From positions 498,001-562,000 of the forward strand of contig JAQFVV010006549.1 of NCBI GenBank assembly GCA_028023455.1: 64,000 nucleotides of DNA, read 5' to 3'. Under the pieces are notes generated by a model. That model ran no database searches and was not told where the DNA came from. It worked only from the letters and a program-made list of their open reading frames with translations. The translations under genes and the position numbers were made by a program. Source of the stretch: Epiperipatus broadwayi. Its lineage: Eukaryota; Onychophora; Udeonychophora; Euonychophora; Peripatidae. Positions 11,966 to 25,279 of this stretch are shown here, piece by piece; position 1 is the first letter of the stretch; the number at the start of each line of letters is the position of its first letter.

Positions 11966-14900
11966 AGCTACAATATTAAAATATATAATTATATAATTAA
12001 TACACTTATACATATATTCATATGTATAATTAAATACAGAAAATAAACATAAATTTTTTTTTGGAATAATAGATTGAAGTACAATTCTACTCCATATTAT
12101 TTTAGCCTAACTTATTTTCCATGTTAAATAAAATTGAATGAAAATTAATTTCTAGGAATAACCCTCTTGAAAAGTTAAGTGTCACTGTTTGATGTCATGA
12201 GAGACAACTTCCTCAATGTTCCCATATCAAACTTTTCGATACTCAGTTAAACATCACTATGAAACATATTAATAACAAAATCTAGTTCTTGAAATGGTAT
12301 TCTATTATTTCACATATTATTCTGCCAGACATCAGAAGAGAAGTTGCCTCAACAAAAATGTACAAGAGCTGCTTTGCAACTTGTACTTATCAATAACTCA
12401 GTATATTATGTTACTGTCTAAATCTTATCTTAAATAAAGATTCCCTTTTAGTGATGTTAAACCTATAATCTAGAATCAAAAAAATATGGTATAAAAATAG
12501 AATTCTGGTGAGGTTCCAAACAAATTTTTTCTTCATGATTTAACAAAAAGTTTAATTAAATTTGATTTTCCAAGATATAACTGGAGTTTCATAAATAAAT
12601 TCAAGGCAATCATAGAAATTGTACTGATCTGTTTCATAAATAAAATGTAGTAATCACTGATTTTTGTAGAAGTGAATCAGCATAAATCATGAACCACATT
12701 TTAATGGTAGCCAAATCTATTTCTGTAATGACAAAATCAAAATAACCAATAAAGCCACTGTGTAAATGTATTTTATGGTTAGAATTTTTTTTATGAAATG
12801 TTAATATTAGTTAAACTATTAAAAAATACATATGCTAAATAAATAGATTTTAAAATTATTGGTTTTTAATTACATATGAAAATAAAATTTAAAATATAAA
12901 TGTTTTAAAATATGCAGTACACACATTTATACTATTTTAAATCCAAATTATTTTTAGATTAGAGAAATAAATTTATCATCCACACAATTATGAAATCATA
13001 TTTCAATAATGATTTCTATAAGTTTAAAAAATTGGCATTTATCTAATTACATCAAATTATCTTGGGTATTATATAAAATAGTTTCATGATGTAATGTTTA
13101 GTAAGTTATCTGTCATATTCATAACTTGGGCTTTGAATTCAGATGAAAGATAAAAATTGCTTGTATATTACTGAAAAATTGTAAGATTCATTCATGTAAC
13201 CTGTCACTATAAGCATATATAAATGAAAGTATATTTTTGATTGAAGGTAAAATAAATTCCAAAATAATCTAAACTGAATACATGTAATTATAAATAAAGT
13301 GATTTAAATAGGAAACTAAATATGTATATGTAAAATGAATGCATTTATGATGTTAATCTCAAGTTTATTTTTATTTTGAATTTAAAGTCATTATTATATA
13401 ATATGTCTTAATCAAAAATATTTTCAAGCTAAATTATGTGATCAGAATTAAAGTAACAGAATTTCTGACCTTTTAAAATTAGTTTAAATTTGATTATAAT
13501 TACTTTTTTTCATTTACAAGAACTGCCATATAATTCATATTTATTACAAATATAACACTACCAAACATTAAAAACTGATTCTAAAAAATATAATGAATTT
13601 GCTTCCTTCTAATTTACTGATGATAGTTTTATTATATAATCTTATTCTATTTAAAAATGAACTTTATATAATAATAAAAAAAGTATTCTGCTGTTTTATT
13701 TTAATGTGAATTCAAATCTGAAGCATTGATGAAAATTAATTCAAGTAACCTAGAAGTTTCCAAGAAAATGTAGAATACCTTCCACTACCAACTACCAATT
13801 ATTAATTAATAAATGAATATTTACCTATTTTTAAAAATAATTTAAATCTTCAGAAAAGTGACAAAAATATGTGATTTTGGGTCTTATTAAACTTAAGTTA
13901 TTTTCGTTTGAGTTATTTAGGGGAAATTTTTCATATTTTTGAGTAGGTTTAATTATTATAGTTATTATTTTTGTGTGGAAGTGTTTGCACATGGAAAGTT
14001 AAATTTTCAAGGTTTTATTTACTTTTTTTTTACATATTAATAGTTCTACTATGAGTTTAGTATGATTTATTGCATTAACATTTAGTCACTTGAAGCTTTA
14101 TTTCTAAACCACAATTTGAAGTCATTTTATCTAATATAATTAGTGAAAATAATGTAGCTGGCATTTTCAAAGAACTATTTTTACTTGAATCTAATCCAGT
14201 ATTAACTTATTTAGAATTAAATGCCTTTTTATTAGTTTCCAAATTGTTTTAAGCCATATAGTTTTATATTAATTTTCCATCTATTTTAATTACCTTTGTC
14301 ATGGTCTTTAATTTTTGTTATATTATTTTTATAAATAAGTCAGAACTGTCATGGATAACTCTTATGTTTTTTTAAAAATCAAACCAAATTACTTATTATT
14401 TTTATAAGTAGATTTATTAATTGTGATTCCTACACCATTTTTGTTCAAATATACTTAACAGTATGAATCATTTTGTGTTTTTCAATCTTTTTAAAATAAT
14501 TTGCCAGTTTGGGATGGAAGGGAATTTGTTGTGCATTTAAAAATTATTTGCCCTCCCCCATGACTTTATTTGTTATAAATATGACTGTCATTTTATCATT
14601 ATTAAAATGCTCAATCATATTTAGATAAAATTGTATCCCAACACATAATGTCATATAACAGTCGAAAAATGATCATTTAATCATTATATTTGCAATTGTT
14701 TTGATTTTATAAAAGACATTTTTTAATTTTTTAATTTTTTATATTAATATGACTTTTGATGAAGTTTGGATAAGTTGACTAACTAGTTTTATATATATTA
14801 TATAATTGGTTTGCATTATCTTAATTTGATCCAAGCTTATCAATTTAAACATTGTTTTCATGTGTAAAGACATATATATATATATATAAAATAAATAAAG

Positions 14901-15065
14901 AATATTACCTATTTGTTATTGCATTATTTGTCATAGAAAATTTTAAGTTATCTAATTTTGATTTCATTTATAAAGGAAATTATTTACAGCTTTTTTCATT
15001 ACTATATGGAAATAATCTTTTACATATTCTTCTATATTTTGGATTATATTTTGAATAACAACAAA
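11966..15065. other. AT-rich stretch, no gene recognised
   Basis: The part just above 11,966 may be decayed PLE sequence on the minus strand, since the ribozyme-like end abuts it, but no protein motif could be read. The remainder has only short low-complexity frames such as 14,852-15,058. Confidence 0.4.
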
Positions 15066-15069
15066 TACA

Positions 15070-17196
15070 TATTTCAAGATTATAATGTTCTTAATAAATG
15101 CAACACAGGAATTGATAACCGATTAGTAACATGTAAGTTAGGTGTTAATGCAAAACTAGAGAGACAAAACTTATTAAGAAAAACACTATTTACAATTGAC
15201 ATTCCTAATCTTCAGAAACATTTTAATAAATATAAATTAGAACTTGCAAATTGTTTTCAATTACTAATAAATATTGAAGTTGATTTAGATAAACTTAATA
15301 GGAAAATAAGCAATAAACTTTTAAAAACTGCAACAAAAATAGCTGGTAAAAAAAACAGCAATTGACCAATAAAATTTATATTGAGAGTAGAGAATTTATA
15401 AAGAAAAGAAGGAATATAAAGATATATAAAAATGATGCATTAAGAAGGTCTGAATATCACAAATTTTGTAAAATGGTGTGAAAAAAGTTAATAATGCTAT
15501 AAAAATTATAATTGTTAACTAGAAAGGAAAGCTGTAAAAGAGAATAAAAGTCTCAAGAGTATAAAGCAACATTTTGGTATTGGTAGGAAACTTATATCTG
15601 CAAGAAGACAAAAAGGTGGAACTATTACTAAAAAGTAGGATGGCATCATGAAATGGTTAAAAGAATTCTATCAATAATTATATAGTAATAAAGAATAAGT
15701 ACCTCCTACAGCTATTATATCTTCTAAATTGTCTAGGATTTTAAATTAAGTGAGACATGCAATTAAATTTATAAAAAAAATGGAAAGATCCAGTTAATAA
15801 TAGAATTATAACCAATATATTAAAAGAAGCAAGTGAAAAAATAGTAAAAAATTTGACAAAGTTACATACCTAAATGATAAAAATGTACCAGATGATTGGA
15901 ATAATGCAGTACTGATATTAATATTTTAAAAAAGTGATAAAGAAGATATTAGAAATTACAGACCTATGCATCTTTCATCAGTTTTATGTAAAACATTTAC
16001 AAAGATAATTATAACTCATCCACAGAAAACATTAGATTTCAACCAACCAAAAAACAAATTGGATTTAAGTCTTGTTTTAGTCCAGTAGATATCTAAGTAT
16101 TGAGTGAAGTTACAGAAAAAACAAATAAATATGAATTGCCTTTATGCCTTGGATTTGTAGATTATAAAAAGGCATTTGATTCTATAAGCATTTCTTCAGT
16201 GATTAAAGCATTGGATCATCAAGGTATAGACCCAAAATATTGTCATATTCTGAAGAATATTTATAAAAACTCAACAGAAATAATTAGATTACTTACTAGA
16301 AAGGTTAACATTGAAAAGGATGTAAGACAGAGTGACTCCATATCTCCAAAACATTTTACAGCAGTGTTGTAAGAATATTTAGTGGATTAAAAGAAGATAA
16401 TGTACATTATTTAATTTATTAAGGTTTTGCAGATGATATAAATGTTTTTGCAAATAATGCTTTAGAATTGCAGGAAATGTTGGAAGAGTTATCAGATGAA
16501 AGTAAGAAAGTAGGACTAAAGGTAAAAATTAAAAAAACAAGTAATGTTCAATGGATTTTCTCAAAAGATGAACATAAAGATTGATTATGCTAAATTAGAA
16601 GATATCTTGGTCAGATTATTACTACATATGGAAACATAATGAATGAAATTAACCATAGAATTAAACTTGGTTAGAATGCTTTTGATAGAAATAACTTGTT
16701 ATTAAAAGGAAATATGCCTGTGCTTGAGAAGTAAGATTTTTAGTCAATCTATTTTACCAGTTCTTACTTATGGATCTGAGATTTATACACTTAATAAAAA
16801 GCAATACAGAGGTAGAGACTTCTGACCACTTGAAAAAGTATGAAGAGATGCATGTTAGGAGTAACAAGAAGAGATCAAAAATTCAATACATGGGTAAGAG
16901 AATAAACTGGTGTTACTGAGAATCATTGAATGAATTAAAAACCAAAAGTGGAATTTGACTGGACATATTGTTAGAAAAATTATAATAAATGGACAATTGA
17001 ATTCTTAAACTGGATTCCAAGAGATTGTAAAAAATCTGAAAGAGACTAGACATGAGATGGATATATGAAATAAAAAAGAGTGCAGGGGTGATGTGGAGAA
17101 GAAAAGCTAGATATCAGAGAAGATGGATTGAACATGGAGAGACTTTCATCATGCAGTGGAGTGATAATGGTTGATGGTAATGATGATGATATTTTG
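15070..17196 (+). mobile_element. Decayed RTE-like LINE (endonuclease-reverse transcriptase)
   Basis: Reading across several frames gives, in order: a linker with RLVTCKLGVNAKLERQNL near 15,120-15,185; a reverse transcriptase palm; a late domain with a MLGVTRRDQKFNTWVRE-like phrase near 16,850-16,900; and a C-terminal stretch ending near 17,170. It then runs into a TGATGGTAATGATGATGATA tail. Simple-repeat tails of this kind are usual for RTE-type LINEs. Many stops and frameshifts show it is dead. The upstream endonuclease is not recognisable and may be missing. Confidence 0.75.
16100..16372 (+). pseudogene. RTE-like reverse transcriptase, palm motifs A and B
   Basis: The frame contains LCLGFVDYKKAFDSI (motif A with its catalytic Asp) and DVRQSDSISPKHFTAVL (motif B). 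Motif B normally reads RQGD, so the conserved Gly has become Ser. Beyond the stop at 16,372 another frame continues with GFADDINVF, the FADD box of motif C, at about 16,423-16,450. The order and spacing are those of LINE reverse transcriptases of the RTE or related endonuclease-RT group. The palm is broken by stops between motifs B and C. Confidence 0.85.
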
Positions 17197-20100
17197 CTAG
17201 CTTTATTCTAAAAACTCATTATATCTTTATAATATAGCAGATTAAAATTACAAATTTGGTATATACATAGCTGTCGGTAATCGGTCATACTTTTTATATC
17301 ATACATCTTTGAATAGAGCAATAAGGTTTTTATTAATAAATTTTAGTTCACTTATAATATTTTAAAATAATACAATTAGGATTTTTTTTGTTTAAATTTT
17401 ATTTTTACAAGTAAAAAAAAAGGAAGAGAGTGTGTTTTCTATATTCACTACATGAAGAAATAGCAAAAATAAAAATAAATTTTTATTAGCAGAAATAATA
17501 ATTTACTAACTTGACAAAATATACTTATAGCATAGGAAATCACTTGATGATTGGAATCTGGTAAAATTACTATCGGCAATAATTGACGATTAAATATGTT
17601 AGTAATATTTCTATTAGTTAGAAGCTTACTATTATAAAAGCAGTCTACAATATTTATGTAATATATAGGAGGTTTGAACTCAGACTTTCATATGACCCTC
17701 AACTATCCATACTTTATAAGTGCAGATACGGAAAAGCCTGTACTGTAGAGAAAAAAATCATATTTCAAAATATTTATGTAAGTAAAATTATTTATTAACT
17801 TAAAATTATATATATAATTTTTATCCATTGTTCCACATTAATTAAAAACCGACCCATCTCTGCAGACTATGTTTTGGACAAACTTGTCCCTGAACAATAA
17901 CATCATCAAACATAACTTTTTTATTTAAATAAAGTATCAAAATTGATCTTTTTTTATTAATAGAAATGAAAGAATATTATGTAATTTGGTGTTGTCATTT
18001 TGAAATTACTCACTTTAATTTATTATATTATTTACATTACTGCTAAATTGTTTATTACACACATTCACAAACACCCACACAATATATAATGATATATGCA
18101 TTTTCCCATGTACAGTATACATTTATATAATAAAATAAAAATTGAAATAAACAATATGATACAAACAATTTGTTTATGAAAACTGCAAAATTATCATGTT
18201 ATATTCATTGCAATAATACATTAAATTTTAAAAGCTGGTGTTCAAACTATTTTTAAATATTTTAATATTTTGTCACTTATACATTACTGAATTATGGAAT
18301 AAAGACCTTACTTGAATTGGCAATAAGTCATATTTCTTTAAACATAGAAGGGTATGAACAGTATAACATGAAGAGATCATATCCAATTTAAATGCAATAA
18401 TTAAGCAACACAATTATCTATATAATCTTCAAAATATAATAAGTCATTTTAATTAAGAAAGAGGAACAGGCTACATGTTTAATTTTATTAATGTGTAATC
18501 ATAAATAAAAGATTAATGACATATACATTTTTTTATTCACAAGACTTGATTTATCTTTATAATCATTAACTTACATTTTAAGATTGATTGGTGATCTACA
18601 ATTAACATTATGATTTTTTTGTATTTCTTTAATATAATTTCAATGATCAGTATTGATGTTCAATATTTATTATTTCTATTAGATTATTTCTTTAATTTAT
18701 CTTAAGATAATTTTTTTACATATTTCTACAATATATATTTTACCATAACCAACTGGTATAAGATTTCAACATTTTTTTCTATCTGATTATATTTGAAAAA
18801 TCTAAATTTTTTATATCTAAATGTTTTCAGTAAATCCATTATAAAATAGCAATCATTCCAAATTTATTCTCATATCTCTTATCTCTAATTAATTTTGATA
18901 ATATCTCATTTGTTCTTTTATAAGCGCTTTATTATCTTTTGAAATCCAATTTAAGACTTCAATTATATATGCATCTGTTATCATTTTAAGAAACATTATA
19001 CAGACTAGTTTTATATTTACTTTTAATTTTCAATGATACTCATTTATCTCCTATCCATACTATTCACTCTTCTTGTTATTCTTAATAATTGTCTCTTCAA
19101 GTTTTACTATGAAGTGTGCAGTCTTTATGAACTTTTTTAGTAATACTAAATGTACCCTATCCAAGTTTAATTCTATTGTTCATTTTTGTTTTTAACTTTA
19201 TTATCAATTTATTTACCATATCAAAAATTTTAATTTAAAAAGTGAAAAATAAAAGAATTCATAGGGTTTTTTTTTCTTTTTTAACTTTTTTGGACATTTT
19301 AAAATCTTTTTGATATATATTTTTTACATTTCTCTTCTTTCAGTCAATAATTGGAACATTTTCTGTAGCTATGAATCTGCACATTATTAGAAAATCCAAA
19401 GGATATGAGTAATCTTTAATTTTTCACTCTTTATTACCTCTTTTACTATAAATAATACTGTGAAATTTCTGTATGTTTTGAAATGGATAAATTACTTTTT
19501 TTATTATTTTACTAGTATTAATCTCATCACTATTGCTATATTATCATAAGTACATTAATCAGTATATGTTATCTCATTTCAAAGTTATAAATACATTAGA
19601 AATGCTTATAGAATCAAATTAACTAATCTACAAATACAGTACAAACTTGTAGTTATTATTTCTATTATAACTTTTCTTAACATATGTTGTCATGCATTGT
19701 TATAATTAATTTTAAATTTAAGCATCTTCTTTATTGGCTTGAATACATATTTTATGATGATTTTACTAAATAATATTTATAAAAATGACAGATATGTATA
19801 TATTTCAATATCTTTTTACCATATTGTTTAATTGTAAATACCAATATTAAATTTTTCTAATCATTTACAATATCAATCTCATATAGATATTTTGAGTATA
19901 ACTTCATTTTTTTTTTGTCCACATGAGTCTTTAAAAATATATATAATGATTTCCAACATTTTCTGAAGCTTTTTCTTATATATTTAAATTAATATTCTTC
20001 TTCTTTAAAATAAATGGCATTTCAATTGATTATACAAGTTATTTTATTTCCAATATTTTTTTTTTTTTCAAAATTCTGTACATATTATGCAACTTGATAA

Positions 20101-20501
20101 AAAAATCTATTTTTTTCCACATATTTTTTCTAAAATATCTATAATAATTTTTATTATTTCCTTATATTTTTTCTTATAGATTTAATTGCATATCATATCT
20201 TTTTCTTTACAATATATGGTATTTCGTTTGATATTTTTGTTATTATGTAGCTATTTTGTTTCCTATATGTTTTTACTTTGATATAATGCTTCCACTCATG
20301 AAATTATCTCTGCTTATAATAATCATCTCACTGATTGCTGAAATAACTTTACTAATTTTAAGAATTTATTCTATACATTTCTATGTCATATTATAGATTT
20401 CATATTTCACTATCATTATTAGCACTTTTTGTACTAAATAACTATAATGGTCAAATATCTAATACATTTTTTTATTTGTCCACAATATTGCAACAAATAT
20501 A
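17197..20501. other. AT-rich stretch with two small repeat traces
   Basis: At 17,668-17,712 there is a fragment of the dispersed repeat seen at 21.9 kb (GGTTTGAACTCAGACTTTCA). At about 17,840-17,925 the minus strand has a GGACAAGTTTGTCC hairpin followed by AAAACATAG, which may be a decayed retroelement end. The rest is plain AT-rich DNA without supported frames. Confidence 0.45.
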
Positions 20502-20943
20502 TAAACTAAATAATCAGTCTAAATAAGATTGAAATAAACAACTATTGATAAATTATATTTTAATATTTATCAAACTGGCTTTCATTTCCATTCAGATCTT
20601 CTCAAGACTTTAATTATACAAATCACATAAGTATATGATTTAAAGTACAATTTAATTTAAATAATGTTCAATAGATAGTGTGGAGATAATTAGATCATTA
20701 TGTGATTTGTATAATTAAATATCTTCAGAAGGTCTCAATGGACATGAAAGCTTGTTTCATAAATATTAAAATATAATTACCAGTTAGTTGTTTATTTCAA
20801 TCTTATTTAGACCGATTATTTTTTTCTCCTGTTGCATAGCATCGGCCGGGAAGCGAACCCGCTAACCCGGGACAACTATTTGTAAGGTAGCTGTGCTGAC
20901 CTCTCGATCACCAACGCTTGACTTAGACTGATTATTTAGTTTA
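20502..20943. mobile_element. Palindromic MITE-like element interrupted by a SINE
   Basis: The left end reads TAAACTAAATAATCAGTCTA and continues through AAGATTGAAATAAACAACT. The right end is its reverse complement, interrupted by the minus-strand SINE at 20,822-20,922. Internal sequence near 20,585-20,650 also pairs with 20,690-20,760, so the whole unit folds back on itself. There is no coding capacity. It is probably a non-autonomous DNA transposon; the family is not assigned. Confidence 0.78.
20822..20922 (-). mobile_element. tRNA-like short SINE, copy 3, nested in a MITE
   Basis: The reverse complement has the same head: AAGCGTTGGTGATCGAGAGG, CTTACAAATAGTTG, and GCGGGTTCGCTTCCCGG. Flanking repeats are TTAGACCGATTATTT (20,807-20,821) and TTAGACTGATTATTT (20,923-20,937), which differ at one base. 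These repeats are part of the right terminal repeat of the surrounding palindromic element, so the SINE inserted after it. Confidence 0.88.
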
Positions 20944-21887
20944 CTTTTTGCACTAGTTGACAAAATTCCAAAATCCTTTTTTTTTCTAAATCATTTATTT
21001 AAAATATTTTTTATTCTTCTTCTTTAAAGCATTTATCTCTTTATCTAAGTCATGAATTACTATTGAATTAAAACTTTTCTATTTAATAAAATGTCCTTTA
21101 TTTTTATATTGATTTCAGTCAAATCTGAGTATCACATTTATAGTCTTTTAACTTCTTAAAATATTTTTAACTTCTCATTTAATTTTATCAGAGTAATTAG
21201 TAAAGATAAGACTATGATACTTGTAGATCAAATTATAAGAATTATTTAATTTATATTTCCCAAGCTGCATTGAAAGAAAGACCATACTATTTACTTTGAC
21301 ACAAAATCGGAAATATAAATCACTAATCTCACTGCATTGGTATGTTTGTATTAATGAGAAAGTAATTCATGTTCATTTAGAATATTAGCAATATCATGAT
21401 ATTAAATTTTATGAAGGAGACAATATACATATAAATCATAATCTATTTTATTTTACATTATTTAAAATTATGATTATATAATTAATGATATTCAAAAATA
21501 TCACATTAAAATTCATTTCATCATTAATAAAGAAAATAAAGTAAAAACTTTTTTTTTAAAAAAAAAAAAAGCAAATATCGTTTTAAAAGCACTGATAATG
21601 TTTTAGAAAATAATATTTAATTATTCAATCGGATATTTTTGATATCAAAGAAAAGTCTTTGAAAATATTCTTGAAAATAATATGCATATTTTAACATGGA
21701 TTACAACAAAAACACTCTTAAAAACTCGCCTGCATTTCAATTCATTTACATATTTCCTATTATGTAATAAAATATTTTTGTACGATCCGTAGTGTCAAAA
21801 ATAAATAATTATTTTAATATTTTTTTTAAAATATTAATATTCATCACGTTATTATTGTTACTTATTTTTCTTTTATATGTAAATGTA
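20944..21887. other. AT-rich stretch, nothing recognised
   Basis: No motif or supported frame was found. There is an abrupt T7/A12 junction near 21,550-21,571. Confidence 0.4.
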
Positions 21888-22300
21888 GGGGATTTGAACT
21901 CAGACTTTCAAGCACTCACCAACTATCCACACTATCTCATAGAACTGATACACAACCACACACATGTAGAAATGATAAATAATCACCAATATATGCATTT
22001 CATGCTAAACCAGCACTCATCCATTGGTCCAGATTATCATCTGCCACACACATATATAATCAGTGCTCAGTTTATATTAAGATAGCAAATCTTCACACTT
22101 TAATGGACAGCCTTCAATCCACTCCAAACTCTAACTTTTCAGCCATCCATATGATTGAAAATCTGATAATGGAAAGTCAAATCCCATGCTGATGCCAACA
22201 TTATTGCCAAGCCCATGTTGACCTGAAGTCACTCTAACCCCTCATGTATAGGACCTTATCCATTTAAATACATAGAAGAGAGATGGGCAGGATACAAACT
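21888..22300 (-). repeat. Dispersed repeat family R1, copy A
   Basis: This copy of about 410 bp is the reverse complement of 22,308-22,690. Shared landmarks include GGGGATTTGAACTCAGACTT at its left end, TTAATGGACAG, and ATATGATTGAAAATCTGAT. The same family recurs at 29,735-30,080, 38,076-38,425 and 38,519-38,868. On the minus strand the end reads GAGTTCAAATCCCC, which resembles a tRNA B-box. However, it lies at the 3' end of the repeat in that orientation, so a tRNA-derived SINE head is not proven. The open frame at 21,792-22,085 runs through this repeat and is not a gene. Confidence 0.75.
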
Positions 22301-22307
22301 TATATGT

Positions 22308-22718
22308 AAATATTTGAAAACCAGGCACTCTTCACAAACCTGGCAATAATGTTGGCATCAGTATGGGACTTGGCTTTCCATCATCAGATTTTCAATCATA
22401 TGGATGGCTGAAAAGTTGGAGTTTGGAGTGGATTGAAGCCTGTCCATTAAAGTGTGAAGATTTGCTATCTTAATATAAACTGAGCACTGATTATGTATAT
22501 GTGTGGGAGATGATAATCTGGACCAACTGATGAGTGCTAGTTTAGCATGAAATACATATATTGGTGATTATTTACTTTTTCTACATGTGTGTGATCATGT
22601 GTATCAGTTGTATAAGATAGTGTGGATAGTTGGTGGGTGCTTGAAAATCTGAGTTCAAATCCCCTACATTTACAATTAAGCTCCAGTTTTGTTAAGAGTG
22701 CCTGGTTTTCAAATATTT
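22308..22718 (+). mobile_element. Dispersed repeat family R1, copy B, with perfect 25-bp terminal inverted repeats
   Basis: The inner part is the reverse complement of copy A. The ends, 22,308-22,332 and 22,694-22,718, are perfect 25-bp inverted repeats that contain TTTGAAAACCAGGCACTCTT on the left. Copies A and B together form a large palindrome. The terminal repeats suggest that this copy is, or was inserted by, a DNA transposon-like element. Copy A does not visibly have a second pair of such ends. Confidence 0.7.
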
Positions 22719-24367
22719 TATTTGATATGTATATCTATTAAAGTCTGAAAATAATGACAATCTACAACTAAAAAAGTTAATTGTTGTTGCTTGGTTGTAG
22801 TATTTTGTTACCTACTTATTTCAATTGCATTCGGATAAATATTTCATATCACAGAACATTCAAAAATAGATTTGAAAATTAATACTATTTTTATTCATCA
22901 TCTCTATATAAGTTTTTGTTGTAATTTATATTTATAAATTGAAAAATTGCAAAGATTATATTATAATTCAAACTTAAAATGTGAAAAAATAAAAATTATA
23001 TATCGATTAAAAAAATATTGTATAAAAGTTTTAAGTATTGAAAACATTATATTGCTTAATATTATATTTTACAATAAAAAACTTCAAACAAAAAAGATCA
23101 ATAAGTTACAATTCTCAAAATAAAAATGCAAATTGAAAATTGGATGTGAGGGTGGAGGGATACTTTTTCCAAAATGTTCAAAATGACTAATAATTGTGTA
23201 GTGTAACTATCATTACACCACTCTTGCACAAAATAAAGACTGGTTTCTATTCACTTTTAACACCTTGTAGGAAGGATGTAATCATAAACATATATCTAAA
23301 AAAGTAACTATAAACTAAAATTCATTTAAAATTACACTGTGTGAATAAGAAGTCTCAAAGTGTAGATGAAAATGATTAGTTAAAATAAAATATAACAAAT
23401 TGCCATATGAATTGTTGATAGAAGACTTCTTATGCAGAATTTGATTTATATAACCTCATGCAATATGTTTAAAAGACTGTGTTACATATATAAAAAAGAT
23501 CGTAAATAACAAATATTCTTATTGCTATAAGATTTTTATTTACAAATTTTTTTTAAAAAGTGTCATGTTATCTATATTTTATTGAATTTAAAATGATTGT
23601 CTTTCATTTAAAAATAATTTCAGAATAATTTGTGCTAAATTATTATCAGTTCATTCAGAAAATTACAGTTATATTATAAGAGGGCGATTCAGATTGATAT
23701 ATATATATATATAAAACACTATAGATCAATTCTAAAGGAAAGAAGATTTGTTGCAAATAAAGAATTAAAATAGCATTGAAAATAATTGAAATATATAGAC
23801 TATTTTTAAAAATAGAAATTAAAAAAGTTATAAAAAAACAAACAAAAGTTTTTATTGTTTTGTTTGAATTTATAGCAAAAGTTTGTAGAAAAATTAATCT
23901 TATAAAATTTGTATCTGCAAAAGAAATATAGAAAAGTCTACTATTTAAAAACACTTCAAAATAATAAAAAAATATTTTATTAATATAATAAGAATTTGAT
24001 TTAAATGGTGTTAAGTTAGATGATGAGAGTAAATAGAGACTAAAGTGAATTTTTTTTATCACTTGTTGCTAATGACTATAGACCGTAATCATATCAGGCA
24101 TACTTTAGCAGTTAAAGCATAGTTCTAAGAAATGAAAATAGAATACAAAAAGCAAAGTAAAATACAATTGAATAGACTCTATTTAATTGTGGAAAAAAAT
24201 TATAAATACCAGATCATATTAAAAACTTACAATGTTTTCAAAAAACAATAATGACCTGATTGTGAATTCAAAAATAAATAAAATTATTGTTAATTATAAA
24301 AATAAAACTTCAATTATAAACAAAACTAATGGTGCTATGGGTATATTTTTTTACAAATAATTTTAAA
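22719..24367. other. AT-rich stretch, nothing recognised
   Basis: The 135-residue minus frame at 23,655-24,062 is Phe/Ile/Ser-rich and looks like chance in AT-rich DNA. No repeat or motif was recognised. Confidence 0.45.
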
Positions 24368-24369
24368 TA

Positions 24370-25266
24370 CACCTGAGTCTCTTTTTATGTGGATTTTTTA
24401 AATGTGATTTTGAAGTTATGCGATTCGTGTTTCTTCTTAATATCTTTTTATACAGGTTTTTTTTATGTGATAAAGTTCATATTTCACTTAAAATTGGGAT
24501 TTCCCCATTTTATACACACACATTAAATTTTACATACTTTAAATGCCTGATGAAATAACGTTTGGTAATAAATTTAGATACCATAGAAGATTTAGAAAAA
24601 GATAATGAAACAGAAGTGGAACCTGTTCGTTTCGCAGCAAAAAATGAATTGAGAATGTCTTCAACTTTCTAATCAATTGGAAAATGATTTTCTTGTTAGT
24701 TACATGAATTATGAATGAGCTCTTAAATTCCAACGAAAGCTAAATAGTTGTATGTCTGGATATTGCAAGCTTCATAAACAATTACTAAAATCATCATCTC
24801 AAAGTTTAATCACTGATTACATTGTCACCAGAAAACCATTAACACACCATGAGACTGATGTTGGCACTAATTCTGCTGTTTGTGTTTCTTTTTGTAACAA
24901 ATCTGATTTCTTACCAGTTCACAAATGAATCTGCATATTGTCAAATAGTAATAATGATTAAAATATGTATGAAAAAATGTAAAATAAATTACATATAAAA
25001 ACATATTGTTTTGAATAAATAGTTAATAAAAAAAAGTAAAAAAAAATTTGTCTTGTATCAATTTTTTTCAAATATTTGAAATTTTTTATTAGTCGTACTT
25101 TATTTCCTTATTTTTTATGTGAATTTTAAAGTAATTTTATCTTGTTGCTTTGGCTTTATGTGATTTTTGAAAATTACAGAATGTATCCCAAATTTTTGAA
25201 GAAAGTTTCTATTTTTGTGTGATTTTTATGCTGTTTTCTGTGGAACATATAAAAGAGCCCCAGATT
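24370..25266 (+). mobile_element. Tigger/pogo-like DNA transposon relic
   Basis: The left end CACCTGAGTCTCTTTTTATG and the right end (reverse complement AATCTGGGGCTCTTTTATAT) are imperfect inverted repeats. Each is bordered by TA (24,368-24,369 and 25,267-25,268), the target of Tc1/mariner and pogo elements. Inner sequence such as TTATGTGGATTTTT resembles Tigger-type ends. Between them, 24,560-24,930 reads as a broken protein tail with SLITDYIVTRKP, plausible for a Tigger/jerky-like C-terminus but too short to prove it. Most of the transposase is missing, so the element is an internal-deletion derivative. Confidence 0.6.
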
Positions 25267-25279
25267 TACTTGATATTAA

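Noticed and set aside
21792-22085. 97-codon plus frame with a hydrophobic start
   Set aside because: Its second half runs through repeat R1 copy A, and the first half is AT-rich chance sequence.
22308-22718. tRNA-derived SINE head, from the GAGTTCAAATCCCC word
   Set aside because: The B-box-like word lies at the far end of the repeat, and no A-box sits at the proper distance; the word alone is not enough.
23655-24062. 135-codon minus frame
   Set aside because: Low-complexity Phe/Ile/Ser composition in AT-rich DNA, with no motif, neighbour or repeat support.
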